Shown here: positions 44,707 through 55,165 of the stretch, piece by piece
Numbering within the stretch: the stretch's first letter is position 1
Layout: each line of letters opens with the position of its first letter
From: Sandaracinaceae bacterium
GTDB lineage: Bacteria; Myxococcota_A; Polyangia; Polyangiales; JADJQN01
Reading direction: 5' to 3'
Assembly (NCBI GenBank): GCA_016712745.1
Contig: JADJQN010000001.1
Coordinates: 434,001 to 498,000, forward strand
Length of the DNA stretch: 64,000 nt
Notes under the pieces: generated by a model
Told to the model about the DNA's origin: nothing
Database searches by the model: none
The model's input: only the letters and a program-made list of their open reading frames with translations
Made by a program: the position numbers and the translations under genes

Positions 44707-45372
44707 ATGAGCACACGGGTTTATTTGATTCGCCATGGAGCGACGGTCTTGTCGGCCGAGGATCGCTTCGCCGGCGCAACGAACGTGGAGCTGTCTGAGG
44801 AGGGGATCGCGCAAGTGCGGGCACTGGCCGCGCGGCTTTCGGTAGAACACGTCGACGCGGTGTACTCGAGCCCGCTTAAGCGCACCCTCGACACCGCTCG
44901 CATTATCGCTGAACCGCATTCGGTACACGTGTCGTCCGATGATCGCCTGCGTGAAATTTCTCACGGGCGTTGGGAGGGGCTCACACGCGCCGAGGTCGAA
45001 GCCCGTTTCGAGGGCGAATACGCCAAATGGGAAGAAGACCCTTTCACCTTCGCGCCCGAATCAGGAGAGTCGGGCGTGGCCGCGATGGCGCGCGCGTTGC
45101 CTGCGATTCGAGATCTAGTGACCCGCAGCCAGGGCAAATGCATCGCTATCATCTCGCACAAGGCGACGATACGTCTGATTCTGTGCGGCCTCTTGGGCAT
45201 CGACGCACGTGGCTATCGCGACCGATTGGACCAATCGCCGGCCAGCCTTAACGTCCTCGAGTTCAAGGATGTCGTGCGTGCGCGACTGATGACCTACAAC
45301 GACACATCTCACTACACGGTTAGCCCGCGTCGACCGGAGGGCTTGTCCAAGTGGTGGCCCGCGAAAGCGTAA
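44707..45372 (+). CDS. Histidine phosphatase superfamily protein (PhoE/CobC/GpmB-like)
   Basis: The 221-residue protein has the catalytic RHG in VYLIRHGATVLS, the SSPLKRTLDTA arginine motif, EISHGRWEGLTRAEVE and the second His in IAIISHKATIRL. Members are phosphatases of diverse small molecules; a phosphoglycerate mutase function is tempting given the glycolytic operon but is inference. The order of the gene after a membrane hydrolase and its normal length fit either. TAGGGT lies nine bases before the ATG and may be an extra leaderless start. It converges on the kinase gene with a seven-base gap. Confidence 0.93.
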   Translation: MSTRVYLIRHGATVLSAEDRFAGATNVELSEEGIAQVRALAARLSVEHVDAVYSSPLKRTLDTARIIAEPHSVHVSSDDRLREISHGRWEGLTRAEVEARFEGEYAKWEEDPFTFAPESGESGVAAMARALPAIRDLVTRSQGKCIAIISHKATIRLILCGLLGIDARGYRDRLDQSPASLNVLEFKDVVRARLMTYNDTSHYTVSPRRPEGLSKWWPAKA

Positions 45373-45379
45373 TCCAGTT

Positions 45380-48300
45380 CTACTGCGGAGCGGGAATCGG
45401 CTCGCCGCGATCGAGTGCCGCAATGGCGCGCTCCGCTTCCTGCGCTGAACGGCTATGTCCATTGTCGGTTGCAAGGCGCAAAACTTCACGGAGTAAGCGG
45501 CGCGCTTCTTCACGTTCGCCTAGCTTCTCGTCGACGATCGCCAACATGAGCTTGCCCTCGATTAGATCCCACACGTAGCCGTGATCGGAAGCATATTGAA
45601 TCGCCTCCACGATGCGCGCCCGACCCTCGCTTGATCCGAACTTACTCGCGTCGATATAACCCAGAACGCGAAGGTTCATGATCTCGAGCTTCTCGTAGCC
45701 ACGCTCACGCGCGAGTTCGTAGCTGTAGCGTAAAGATGCAAACGCCCGTTTGAAATCAGCGAGGCGCAGGTACGCTTCACCGATGTTGTGCGCGTTGACG
45801 GCGCACTCATAGTCGAATCCGTATTCCTTCGCTAGATCAAGCGCTTTTTGTGCGCATTCGATGCTGCGCTCGTGATCTTCGGCGTAAAAGCAAAGCAGCG
45901 ACTCGAACTTCAATAGCTCGCAATCTGTGAAGCGGTCCGGTGCAAGCTTCGCAAGGTCTCGCGCTTCGCCGAGCGTGCGGAATGCCGCTGCGGAATCGCC
46001 GCTCGACGCGAACGCAAGCGAGAGCGGAATCAGGCAGCGGATCTGCGCCGGCAGGTCGCCAAGCTCACGCGAAACCTCAAGAGCCTCTTTGAACGCGGCG
46101 ACTGCGCGAACGTGCTCGCCGTTGCGCGAGTCAGCTTCGGCGGCCGCGAGCGCGCCATCGCGTAGCAGTGCGCGATCGTTAAGGCGGCGCGCGATGTCGC
46201 GGCCACGGTCGAGCCAGTGTCGGCCCTCTTCGAACTTGAGCGCGTTGATGAGCAGGCGGCCGCGCATTATGGAGAAGCGCGCGATGTCCGATTCACGGCC
46301 CAACGTTTCGGCGATTTCGATCGCCGCGGCCAGGTGCTTGGCACCCTCTTCCAAATCACGCCCGCGGAAAGCCAGATCACCCAGACGGCGGTAGAGAAAG
46401 AGCATTCGGTCGCGGTCGGGCGTTGCGAGTTGGCCCAGCATTGAGATGGCCGCACCCAGGTTGCGGATGGCCGATCCAAACGCGTTCTCGCCTTCCATTC
46501 GCGTGGCGGCGCGCTCGAGATAGTCGATTGCGCGCACGCGATCACCTGCCTCGCGCCAATGGTGTGCCAACGTGTCGGCGAGTTCATCGAGACGCTGCGG
46601 ATGCAGTTCTTCGAGCGCGCTCGCGACCGATCGATGCATCTCGCGTTTGCCGTCCACAGAGAGACTGTCGCGGAGAACCTCGCCGACGAGGTCGTTGCTA
46701 AACCCGTACTCACTTGGCCCAAGTGCAACGAAGAGCTGCTTACGCACCAGCGCTTGGAAGCTCTTTCCGGTTGTTGCAAGCTCTTGGCCTGTCACGCAGG
46801 CAACGAGATCTGCGTTGAACCGCGTGCCGATGATGGCCGCGACCTGCAGAACATGTCGCTCCGTCGTCTCAAGGCGCGCCAGGCGCGACGCCACGATGCC
46901 CCGCAACGACTTCGGGACTTCAATCTCCGCCACCTCGCGACGGTACACGACGCGCCCCTCGACTACTTCGACAGCTCCGCTGGCTGCTAGCGTCTTTAGA
47001 TACTCCTCGACGTAGAGAGGATTGCCGCCACTCTTCAAGCGCATCTCTTGAAGAAGCTCAACGAAGACTTCTTCGGCTCGCAAGCGCACCGCCGTGAGGC
47101 GTGCGACATCGTCGTCGGAGAGTGGGCCAAGGGTATGCTGCGAGAAGTTGGGGAGGTTCGCCCAAGGATGCTGAAAGCCTGGACGGCCTGCGAGCAGTAC
47201 GGCGATCCGCGCGCCGCCCCGTGCGCGCATCAATCCCTCGAGTAGCTTCTGCGTGTCCGGATCCATTGCGTCGGCCGCGTCCCACACAAACACGCTCAGT
47301 CGATCTTTCGCCAAGCGAGTCGACATCCGCAGGACAGCGGTATGCAGCGACTGACCGATTTGAACTCGGTCGCCGTCGTTTCCCAAGCCGAGGACGATCC
47401 GCACCGCGTCCAACTCCTCGGTGCTTAGGCCAAGCTCGCGCGCACGCCCCACCTTTTCGCGCGCAATGGCGTCGCTGTCCGACTCGTCAATGCCGAGCAC
47501 CACACGAAGCATCTCGTGAGTGGCGGCGTAGGGGACGTTGGCCTCGTGGGCAGCACACACGGCGAAATAGACACCAGCGTCATGGCCGCCGAGTTTCAGG
47601 CGTCGCAATGTCTCGTGTACAAGGCGCGACTTGCCAGCGCCGGCCTCGCCGGTAATCAGAAAAATGCGTTGCTGGTTACGGTTCGCAATGGCGAATTCTT
47701 CGCCGATGCGCTTCAGTTCCTCGCGCCGCCCGACAAACTTTCCGTACGCTTCGCTCGCATCGCGCTCCGCTACGACTACAGACGTGTCGCGCATATTGAG
47801 GTCAGTGGATTCGAGGTGGAAGCGCGCCCGCAGAAGCTTTTCCGTGGGCGCGCTGACGGTGATTTTGCCGTCATCACTTGCGTCCGCGAGGTCACGCGCG
47901 AGCTGCACAAGGGAAGACGCGCGCTCGTCCGGCAATGGGTTTCCGTCGAGGTCGACGTAGACGCGGCCGGCGTGGAGTCCAATGCGGACGTGCGACTTTG
48001 GATCGTCGGCGGCCGTTTCGTTTCGCGCTGCACGAGCAATCTGCAACGCGCAACGTGCTGCTGTGTCCGTATCGCGCCCGTCGGGTTCGCGAATTCCAAA
48101 TAGCGCCGTGATGAGCACTTCGTCGTCGCCGGCATCAAACGCATTTTGCGAGATTGTGCCGCCGAATCGGTGAATGACGCGTTCGGCGGGCCCAAGCTCA
48201 CGTGCGTGTTCTCGCCGCGCGGACGCGACCAAGACCGTCACGTCGTGGCTCTCGGCGCTGGGCCGTACCGGGGTGAGCGAGTTGCGCAGTATCCCGGAAA

Positions 48301-49381
48301 TAAGTGAGCGTCTCGCCACCACGCGGCCCGAAGGAATTTCAGACGGCGTCGGCTCGGGCGCGCGCGAGAGTGTGGAGCTGCTTGGCTCTTCGAACGCCGC
48401 TCGTAGCAGCGCGTCGGCCCCGTCCATCGCCCCAACCGCAGCTTCGGTTGCTGCACGTAACTCGCCTAGATACTCGGTCAGGTCCGACGCTCCGACACGG
48501 CGTCCACTCGCGTACAAGAATTGAATCAGCTCTTCGTACATGCGCCCGGCATTGGCCGGTCGCTCGTTTGGATCGGTTGCCATAGCGCTACGCACGATGG
48601 ACACGAGCTCCTGGGCTAAGTCTGGCAGCCGCTCTTGAATTGGCTGCAAATCGCCGCTGCGCACTCGCTGAAGGGTCTCGTAGGCAGAGTCGGCCACGAA
48701 CGGATTTGCTCCCGTGAGAGCCTCGTACAGCATTGTGCCAAGCGAGAAGAGGTCAGCACGCGCGTCGAGCGCGATTCCCTCGGCCTGCTCCGGCGCCATG
48801 TACGAGTATTTCCCTTTGAGCATTCCAGGCTCGCCGTCCTCTTCGACGCTCGTGCGAGCCTTGGCGATACCGAAATCTGTGAGCTTAACCTCGCCCTCCC
48901 AGCTCAGAAGCACGTTCTGGGGCGACACGTCGCAGTGCACGATGTTGAGCGGGCGCATCGCGGCATCGCGTCGGCGGTGCGCGTAGTCGAGTGCCTTCGC
49001 GAGCTCGCTCATCACATAGACGACAAGCTCACGCGACATCGGTCGGTTGTACCGACGGCCAAGGCGCAGGACCGTCGCGAGATCCAGACCCGCGACGTAT
49101 TCCATCGCGATAAAGTAAGTGTCTTCGAATCGACCAAGGTCAAAGACTTGAACAATGTTCGCGTGCGAAAGCGTGACGGCAATCTTCGCCTCGTTGATAA
49201 ACATCTCGACGAACTGCGGGTGCCGGCTGAGCTCCGGCAGAATTCGCTTTATGACAAGGATCTTTTCAAAACCCTCAACGCCGTGCGACTTGGCCTTGAA
49301 CACTTCGGCCATGCCCCCGCGCGCGAGCAGCTCGAGAAGCTGATACTTGCCGTAAACTACCGGTGCGGCCTTTGGATCCAC
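45380..49381 (-). CDS. Ser/Thr kinase fused to cyclase-like, AAA-ATPase and TPR regions
   Basis: The 1333-residue protein has a Hanks-type kinase domain (about 12-295: GGMAEVFKA loop, Lys45, Glu64, DFG with Asp169), a nucleotide-cyclase-like domain (about 378-525), a P-loop ATPase (ITGEAGAGKSRL near 573-584, with DAADAMD further on) and a TPR-like region (about 930-1310). The catalytic loop reads HCD (149-151) rather than HRD, so it is a non-RD kinase and may not need activation-loop phosphorylation. The cyclase-like region lacks clear metal aspartates, suggesting a regulatory role. It is downstream of an ABC exporter, 53 bases away. A PP2C gene is 5 kb away. Confidence 0.92.
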   Translation of the reverse strand: MDPKAAPVVYGKYQLLELLARGGMAEVFKAKSHGVEGFEKILVIKRILPELSRHPQFVEMFINEAKIAVTLSHANIVQVFDLGRFEDTYFIAMEYVAGLDLATVLRLGRRYNRPMSRELVVYVMSELAKALDYAHRRRDAAMRPLNIVHCDVSPQNVLLSWEGEVKLTDFGIAKARTSVEEDGEPGMLKGKYSYMAPEQAEGIALDARADLFSLGTMLYEALTGANPFVADSAYETLQRVRSGDLQPIQERLPDLAQELVSIVRSAMATDPNERPANAGRMYEELIQFLYASGRRVGASDLTEYLGELRAATEAAVGAMDGADALLRAAFEEPSSSTLSRAPEPTPSEIPSGRVVARRSLISGILRNSLTPVRPSAESHDVTVLVASARREHARELGPAERVIHRFGGTISQNAFDAGDDEVLITALFGIREPDGRDTDTAARCALQIARAARNETAADDPKSHVRIGLHAGRVYVDLDGNPLPDERASSLVQLARDLADASDDGKITVSAPTEKLLRARFHLESTDLNMRDTSVVVAERDASEAYGKFVGRREELKRIGEEFAIANRNQQRIFLITGEAGAGKSRLVHETLRRLKLGGHDAGVYFAVCAAHEANVPYAATHEMLRVVLGIDESDSDAIAREKVGRARELGLSTEELDAVRIVLGLGNDGDRVQIGQSLHTAVLRMSTRLAKDRLSVFVWDAADAMDPDTQKLLEGLMRARGGARIAVLLAGRPGFQHPWANLPNFSQHTLGPLSDDDVARLTAVRLRAEEVFVELLQEMRLKSGGNPLYVEEYLKTLAASGAVEVVEGRVVYRREVAEIEVPKSLRGIVASRLARLETTERHVLQVAAIIGTRFNADLVACVTGQELATTGKSFQALVRKQLFVALGPSEYGFSNDLVGEVLRDSLSVDGKREMHRSVASALEELHPQRLDELADTLAHHWREAGDRVRAIDYLERAATRMEGENAFGSAIRNLGAAISMLGQLATPDRDRMLFLYRRLGDLAFRGRDLEEGAKHLAAAIEIAETLGRESDIARFSIMRGRLLINALKFEEGRHWLDRGRDIARRLNDRALLRDGALAAAEADSRNGEHVRAVAAFKEALEVSRELGDLPAQIRCLIPLSLAFASSGDSAAAFRTLGEARDLAKLAPDRFTDCELLKFESLLCFYAEDHERSIECAQKALDLAKEYGFDYECAVNAHNIGEAYLRLADFKRAFASLRYSYELARERGYEKLEIMNLRVLGYIDASKFGSSEGRARIVEAIQYASDHGYVWDLIEGKLMLAIVDEKLGEREEARRLLREVLRLATDNGHSRSAQEAERAIAALDRGEPIPAPQ

Positions 49382-49434
49382 GCTCGTCTGCCATCGAAAG
49401 GTTCAACCGGACCCTTCCGCCCCTGTGGCCAAGT

Positions 49435-51303
49435 TCATATCACCGCAGCGCTCTCGACGCTATTAGCTGCGCTCGCGAACTGGAGGAGATGTAGGCGCGC
49501 GTATACCCCGTCCAGCTGCAGTAGTTGCGTGTGGGTTCCCTGCTCGACAATTTCGCCCTTGTGAAAGACCAGGATTCGGTCGGCTTTCCGAATGGTCGAC
49601 AGCCGATGCGCGATGACGATGCCGGTGCGACCCGCAAGCACTTCATCCACTGCCACTTGCAAGCGTGCTTCAGTCTCACTGTCAATGTTGGCGGTCGCCT
49701 CATCGAGAATGAGCATCTCAGGGTCGCGATAGAGGGCGCGCGCGAAAGCGAGCAGCTGCTTCTCGCCGGAGCTGAAGTTGCTGCCGCGCTCAGCGACCTT
49801 CGCAAAAATTCCGCCCTCGCGAGCAGCAAGACAATCCATCGCGCCGACACGCGAAAGCGCCTGTCGCACGCGTTCCTCGCTGGGGCGAGGATCGCCCACC
49901 GCGATGTTCGAGAACACGTCGCCGGCGAAGAGGAAAACGTCCTGCGGTACGACGGCAAACTTATTGCGCAGCTCCTCGCGTCCGTAAGCGCGCACGTCTT
50001 TGCCGTCAACGAAAATCGCGCCGGCATTCATTTCGTAAAGGCGCAGCAGCAACGCCGTCACCGTGGTCTTGCCGGCGCCCGTTGCTCCGACGACAGCGAC
50101 GCGTTCCCCGCGCCGTACGTCGAATGAAACGTCACTGAGCACGCGCTCCCCATCGCGGTACGCAAAGCTTACGTGGTCAAATCGGATTGCGACGCCCGCA
50201 TCGGGTGGAGGCGGCAAATCACTCGGAGTGACGCCGGCGGGAGCGTCCGGCTCCTTCGTGTCGAGCAGCGAGAATATGCGCTCCGCCGAAGCGAGTGATT
50301 GTTGAACGATGGTGTATTTCGTAGACAAATCGCGGATGGGCACGAAGAAGCGCTGCATGTATTCGTAGAACGCGACCACCGTTCCGACATAGACCGCGTT
50401 CGCTGCGGTTCCCTCGATAAAGCCCGCCCTCACGCCTGCGTACCACAAGACCAGTGCGACGCACGCAGCGGCAACCGACTCGACCACGGAATAAAGAAGC
50501 GCGTCGTACTTAATCGCGTTGTAGTTTGCATCGCGGTAGTTCGCGTTGATTGAGTCGTATTCGTTGCGACATGGCTCTTCGCGGCCGAACGCCTGCACGA
50601 TGGCTACGCCTTGAACCTGCTCGGAAAGGTAGGCATTCAAGCGCGCCGTCAGCGCTCGAATCGAGCGGAACGCATCGCGCGCGTAGCGTCGGAAGCCGTT
50701 CACCGCGAGTGCCAACGGCGGCAATGCGGCGAACGCGATTAGGCTCAAGCGCCAGTCGATCATCAGCATCGAAACGATGATGCCAACAAGCGTCAGGACG
50801 TCAGCGATGGCCATGACCGCGCCTGATGCGAAGAGCTCGCCGAGTGCATCGACGTCGTTGGTCACACGCGTGACCACGCGCCCCACGGGCGTTCGATCAA
50901 AGTAGCCCACACGCAGGCCCTGCACGTGCGCGAAGACGGCGCGGCGCAGATCGCCCATGCTGCGCTGTCCGGCAAGTTGCATCAAATAGACCTGCGCGAA
51001 ACGCGCCACGAACTCGACCGCAATTGCGATCACGTACATCCACGTGATGCTCTGTAAGACACTCTCGCTGTGCTCTTGTACGGCGGCGCTTACCGCGCGG
51101 CCCATAAGTCGCGGCTGCTGAATCGATGCGATTGTCACCACTGGCATCAATCCGAACGCGACCACAAAGAGCCAAAGATGGCCCTTTACGTACGGCCAAA
51201 GTCGCCGCAAAAGCGTTATATCCGCGCCGGCTTCGACGTTCTGCTCCTCGTGAAAGGCGCGAAGTAAATCAGCGGTTTTCTTCTTCGGAGCCGTGTCGCT
51301 CAT
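49435..51303 (-). CDS. ABC exporter, permease-ATPase half (second subunit)
   Basis: The ATG at 51303 overlaps the stop of the first subunit (ATGA) and gives 622 residues. Six transmembrane helices (about 30-320) and an ATPase domain (about 365-600) are present, with Walker A VVGATGAGKTT, signature SSGEKQLLAFARAL, Walker B LILDEATANID with the catalytic Glu, and the switch IVIAHRLST. This is the active half of a heterodimeric exporter; the partner has a degenerate site. The substrate could be lipid, peptide or drug. The gene lies between the partner and the kinase on the minus strand. Confidence 0.93.
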   Translation of the reverse strand: MSDTAPKKKTADLLRAFHEEQNVEAGADITLLRRLWPYVKGHLWLFVVAFGLMPVVTIASIQQPRLMGRAVSAAVQEHSESVLQSITWMYVIAIAVEFVARFAQVYLMQLAGQRSMGDLRRAVFAHVQGLRVGYFDRTPVGRVVTRVTNDVDALGELFASGAVMAIADVLTLVGIIVSMLMIDWRLSLIAFAALPPLALAVNGFRRYARDAFRSIRALTARLNAYLSEQVQGVAIVQAFGREEPCRNEYDSINANYRDANYNAIKYDALLYSVVESVAAACVALVLWYAGVRAGFIEGTAANAVYVGTVVAFYEYMQRFFVPIRDLSTKYTIVQQSLASAERIFSLLDTKEPDAPAGVTPSDLPPPPDAGVAIRFDHVSFAYRDGERVLSDVSFDVRRGERVAVVGATGAGKTTVTALLLRLYEMNAGAIFVDGKDVRAYGREELRNKFAVVPQDVFLFAGDVFSNIAVGDPRPSEERVRQALSRVGAMDCLAAREGGIFAKVAERGSNFSSGEKQLLAFARALYRDPEMLILDEATANIDSETEARLQVAVDEVLAGRTGIVIAHRLSTIRKADRILVFHKGEIVEQGTHTQLLQLDGVYARLHLLQFASAANSVESAAVI

Positions 51304-53064
51304 AGCGTCGACAACTCCTCTTCCAGCCGCTGGCGCGCCGCGAGCCTGGAGTACAAACCGTTCTGAGCGCAAAGCTCCTGATGCGTGCCTCGCTCGACGA
51401 TGCGGCCTTTTTCGAGCACGACCACATCATCCGCGCGAGCAGCCGCTGCGATGCGATTGGTGATGAGTACGAGCGTGCGCCCTTCCCCCACGCGATCGAG
51501 TGCTTTCAAAATCTGCGCTTCCGTCTTCGCGTCCACGGCACTCAGCGGATCATCCAGTACCAATACCGCCGGCTGGTTTAAAAGTGCACGCGCGAGCGAG
51601 ATGCGCTGCTTCTGGCCGCCTGAAAGTTGAACGCCGCGCTCGCCGACAATGGTATCGAAACCGTCGGGCATGCCTTGGATTTCGTCGAGAATCGACGCCT
51701 CGCGCGCAGCGTCGCGAATGCGAGCCATCGACTCCGCCGAATCGGGATCTTCGAGCGAGAATCCGATGTTGTGAGCGATAGTCGTGGAAAACAGAAACGG
51801 CTCCTGCTGCGCGTAGCCGACCGCTTTGCGCAGTTCGCGCACGCGCAGCTTCGTGATGTCCTCACCGTCGAGGAATACGCTCCCTTTCGGCGTTGAAAGC
51901 AGGCGGGGGAGCAATGACGCGAGCGTTGTCTTGCCCGATCCCGTCGGTCCGACGATCGCAAGCGAGGCTTTGGCAGGCACATCAAAGGAGACTTGATCCA
52001 GGGCGAGCGGCGCGTCATCGCGGTGCTTGTAGCTGAGCGCCTCGACGCGCACGGAGCCTTCGCCTGTTGCATCTTTCGCGTCCGGCGCCTCGACGATGTC
52101 AGGATCTGCGTCGAGCAGTTCGCGGATACGACCGTACGACGCGCGCCCGCGCTGCACCACCGAGAGGATGTAGCCGAAGGCAAGCGTCGGCCACAGCAGC
52201 TGGCCCAGATAGGCATGGAACGCCGCGAACTGGCCTGGTGTGAGCTCGCCGTGCAAAACCATGCGGCCGCCCATCCACAGCACGATGAGGCTCCCAATCG
52301 AGCTGCCCGACATCAGTACCGGCCACATCACGCCGCGCAGAGTGACGAGAGACATATTCTTCTTGATGGCGATTTGATTTACGGCCTCGAAGCGCTCGGC
52401 TTCGTGCTTTTCAAGAGCAAGGCTTCGCACCACACGAACGCCGGCGAGGTTTTCCTGCGCGCGATCAGCCAGCTGTCCCAGGGCTTGTTGGGCTTCGACG
52501 CTGCGCTTGAACATGGCGCGCGAAAATCCCCGAGCGACGAGAATGAAGAAGGGATAGGGAATCACCGCGAACATCGTGAGACGCGGTGAAATCGTGATCA
52601 TGAGGTGCGATGCCCGACACGTACGCGACCACGGAGTTGACGACGTTCAGCACACCAAATCCCAAAAGCAGGCGCACCTGTCCCAAATCGTTGATGGCTC
52701 GGCTCATGATCTCGCCAGTATGCATCCGGCGAAAAAAACTCGGACCGAGCAGATGCAGTCGATCCAGAATGGAGCCGCGAATCTCGTATTCGGCGTCGCG
52801 GGCAACATCGAATAAGCGACGGCGCGACATTGTGCGCACGACGCCCATGACCAAAGCGCAGCCAATCACTCCCAACGCGAAGTTGCGGACCTCGGCGTAA
52901 TTGGAATGCGTAAGCGCGTCGATGGCGTGCTGAAGAAGCCACGGGATGGCTTTGTCGAACGCATTCGTAAGGAGCAGCAGGACGAAGCCCGAAGTGACGG
53001 CCGCTTTGTGCGGGCGCAGATAGCTAAAGACCGAGCGTCCCTTCTCCGGGTTCTGCGAGCTCAT
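51300..53064 (-). pseudogene. ABC exporter, permease-ATPase half (first subunit), frameshifted
   Basis: Two frames form one gene: 53064 to about 52604 encodes the first membrane helices (start ATG overlapping the upstream stop by four bases), and 52601 to 51300 encodes the remaining helices and the ATPase. At 52604-52605 there is one extra base, so that VAYVSGIA runs into PHDHD instead of LMITISPRLTMF; removing one base restores about 588 residues. The ATPase has Walker A VGPTGSGKTT, signature LSGGQKQRISLARAL, but Walker B LVLDDPLSAVD has Asp in place of Glu and the switch reads LITNR, not H. These are the usual degenerate site of heterodimeric exporters. The frameshift may be real or an assembly error. 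Confidence 0.85.
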
Positions 53065-54230
53065 CCGCCGGCGCGCTTCCGGGCTGTTCGTTCGATGCCG
53101 CCCCATGCCTGATGGGCCTTGCCTGCCATCTTCGTATCGCCGAGCGCCTCGTAGAGCGCCGGCATTGCGACGTAAATGGCGCTTCCATCTTTTTGCGCGG
53201 CCTCGTAGGCGCGCCGCAACGCGGCAAGCTCGACGTCACCGGGGACGATGGCTTTGCCGTAAATCATGAGGCGGGATCCTTCGAGCGTCTCCTCGCGTTG
53301 CGCGACCAGGGAGACTCCGCGTGGAAGCGTTGCGGCTACCTTCTCGAGCTGTCGCGATTCGTCGCAGAGAGCGATGAAGCGAAAGCGTTTCTCGTCACCT
53401 TCCCGTAAGCGCGCAAGCAGCGCGAAGCACGGCACGGGCTCGCCGCTTGCGGCGTCATCACGGACGCTGACCGGCGCAGAATCCCACAGAACAAGATCGC
53501 CAACGTCGACGAGGCCGTCGCCCCAGCTTGGGGTCACGACGACGCCGTGACAGGGGCTGAGCGGCGTGATCTGCAGAATCTCAAAGCGCGCGGGCGCGTC
53601 CGGTCGCGCTTCTGGGCCGACCGCTGGCTTGGTGGCGACGCGCAGCTCCGCGCTGGGAAGACCCGGCACGAAGGGCATCCCCCCAGGGGAGAGTTCCGCA
53701 GGCAATCCGATTGCAGCGAAGCAAGCGACCGCGACGGAGCCTTGACCGCTGGCGAGCGCGCATAGCGCCACATCAAGGCAGAGCCGTTTGTCGTGGGGGG
53801 CGAGCGCGTATGCATGTTGATACGCGGTGCATGCCTGGCCCCACGCACCTCTCCATTTTTGGACCGTGCCCAGTTCTTTCCATGCAGCAAGCCACTTTGC
53901 GTCGAGCGCTACGGCGCGCTCCACTGCCACCATCGCTTCGTCGAGGTCGCCTTGATTGGCAAGGCGCAGACCCTGGCTGAGCCCTAGCCACAAAGGCCCG
54001 GCAAGTGCGCCCACCAGTCGATCAGGGCCTGACATCTTGGCGAGCGCCGCCCGGCTCAGCTTCACCATGGCGTGGGCAGCGGTCGCGTCGAGGAGCGGTT
54101 CGTCGACCGCGCGTCGGCTCGCCACCTCCGCGAGCGCCGTCAGTGCATCGCGCACGGCGGGCAGGTCCGCTGGATTTTGAAGCGCGTCTTCGGCTAGCCG
54201 CACTGCATCAAGATTTGCGCTCGCGTTCAT
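53061..54230 (-). CDS. TPR-repeat protein, function unknown
   Basis: The 389-residue protein is soluble with no signal peptide. Residues about 40-175 have TPR-like repeats (LANQGDLDEAMVAVERAV, LGTVQKWRGAWGQACTAYQH, KRLCLDVALCALASGQG). A beta-rich middle (about 210-330) with VVVTPSWGDGLVDVGDLVLW and a C-terminal helical tail follow. It may be a scaffold for the exporter genes downstream; the gene overlaps the first exporter subunit by four bases. No catalytic motif was found. The start at 54230 is the first ATG after the divergent promoter region. Confidence 0.8.
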   Translation of the reverse strand: MNASANLDAVRLAEDALQNPADLPAVRDALTALAEVASRRAVDEPLLDATAAHAMVKLSRAALAKMSGPDRLVGALAGPLWLGLSQGLRLANQGDLDEAMVAVERAVALDAKWLAAWKELGTVQKWRGAWGQACTAYQHAYALAPHDKRLCLDVALCALASGQGSVAVACFAAIGLPAELSPGGMPFVPGLPSAELRVATKPAVGPEARPDAPARFEILQITPLSPCHGVVVTPSWGDGLVDVGDLVLWDSAPVSVRDDAASGEPVPCFALLARLREGDEKRFRFIALCDESRQLEKVAATLPRGVSLVAQREETLEGSRLMIYGKAIVPGDVELAALRRAYEAAQKDGSAIYVAMPALYEALGDTKMAGKAHQAWGGIERTARKRAGG

Positions 54231-54340
54231 GGTCTAGGAAAGGAAAGGGATTTTTCTCGGGTCGGACGCGAAGAAGGCCTTTGCGTCGCAGACGTTCGAA
54301 CGTAGCATAGCCGCAGCCAAGTTTAGGAGCAGAAGACCAC

Positions 54341-55099
54341 GTGCGTAGGTTCGGAGTTGGAGTCACGGACATCGGTCGCCGTCGTGTTTCGAACGAAGAT
54401 GCATACTTCGTCGACGACGAGCTAGGCCTCTACGCGGTCGCTGACGGGATGGGCGGGCATAAGGCCGGCGAAGTCGCGAGCCAAGAAGCCATCGACACCC
54501 TTCACGGAATGGTGAAGCGCGGGGAGGACATCCTCCACCAAATCGCAGCCGGCAACACCTCGGAGGAGTTGCTTCGCAAAGCTACGCGCCTTCTCGAGAG
54601 TGCCGTGCAAGCTGCGACCTACATGGTCTTCAGTATTTCGCAGGTCGACCCGAACCAGCAAGGCATGGGCACGACCCTGTCGGCGCTCCTGGTCTGCGGC
54701 AAGATTGGAATCACGGCTCAAGTTGGTGACAGTCGCGTATATCTCGTGCGCGAGGGCGTCTGCTCGCAGCTCACCGAGGACCATACGCTTATCGCTTGGC
54801 AGATGAAGCAGGGGATTATCACCGCCGAGCAAGCCGCACACTCCCCGCACAAGAACGTGATCACGCGTGCAGTCGGCAGCCGTGAGTATGTGCAAGTCGA
54901 TACCGCCGTGCTTTTGATACAGCCGGGCGACGCATTCCTGTTGTGCTCGGATGGCCTGCACGGCTACGTGCGCGACGAATCGGAGATTCCGCCGATGATC
55001 GAACTTGGTACCGAGCAAGCCGCACGTAGCCTGGTCGATATGGCCAACGAACGAGGCGGCCGCGACAACATCACCGCCGTTGTTATTCAGATCTCCTGA
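54341..55099 (+). CDS. PP2C-family Ser/Thr protein phosphatase
   Basis: The 252-residue protein has all PP2C motifs: RRVSNEDAYFV, the metal motif VADGMGGHKAGEVAS, GDSRVYLVRE, LLCSDGLHGYV and RGGRDNITAVVIQI. It removes phosphate from Ser/Thr in a Mn/Mg-dependent way and is the likely counterpart of the Hanks-type kinase encoded about 5 kb away. The start is GTG with a GGAG about 12 bases upstream. The gene is divergent from the TPR-exporter-kinase operon across 110 bases, so shared control is possible. Confidence 0.95.
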   Translation: MRRFGVGVTDIGRRRVSNEDAYFVDDELGLYAVADGMGGHKAGEVASQEAIDTLHGMVKRGEDILHQIAAGNTSEELLRKATRLLESAVQAATYMVFSISQVDPNQQGMGTTLSALLVCGKIGITAQVGDSRVYLVREGVCSQLTEDHTLIAWQMKQGIITAEQAAHSPHKNVITRAVGSREYVQVDTAVLLIQPGDAFLLCSDGLHGYVRDESEIPPMIELGTEQAARSLVDMANERGGRDNITAVVIQIS

Positions 55100-55165
55100 G
55101 CGCGAATATCCAACGTTAATGCGCGGATTGCCTTGCGCCGGGCGCGAAGCATTGTAGATCCCGGC

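Noticed and set aside
48635..49564. 309-residue open frame antisense to the kinase start
   Set aside because: High GC and codon bias open the opposite strand; no motif, and the kinase domain is clear.
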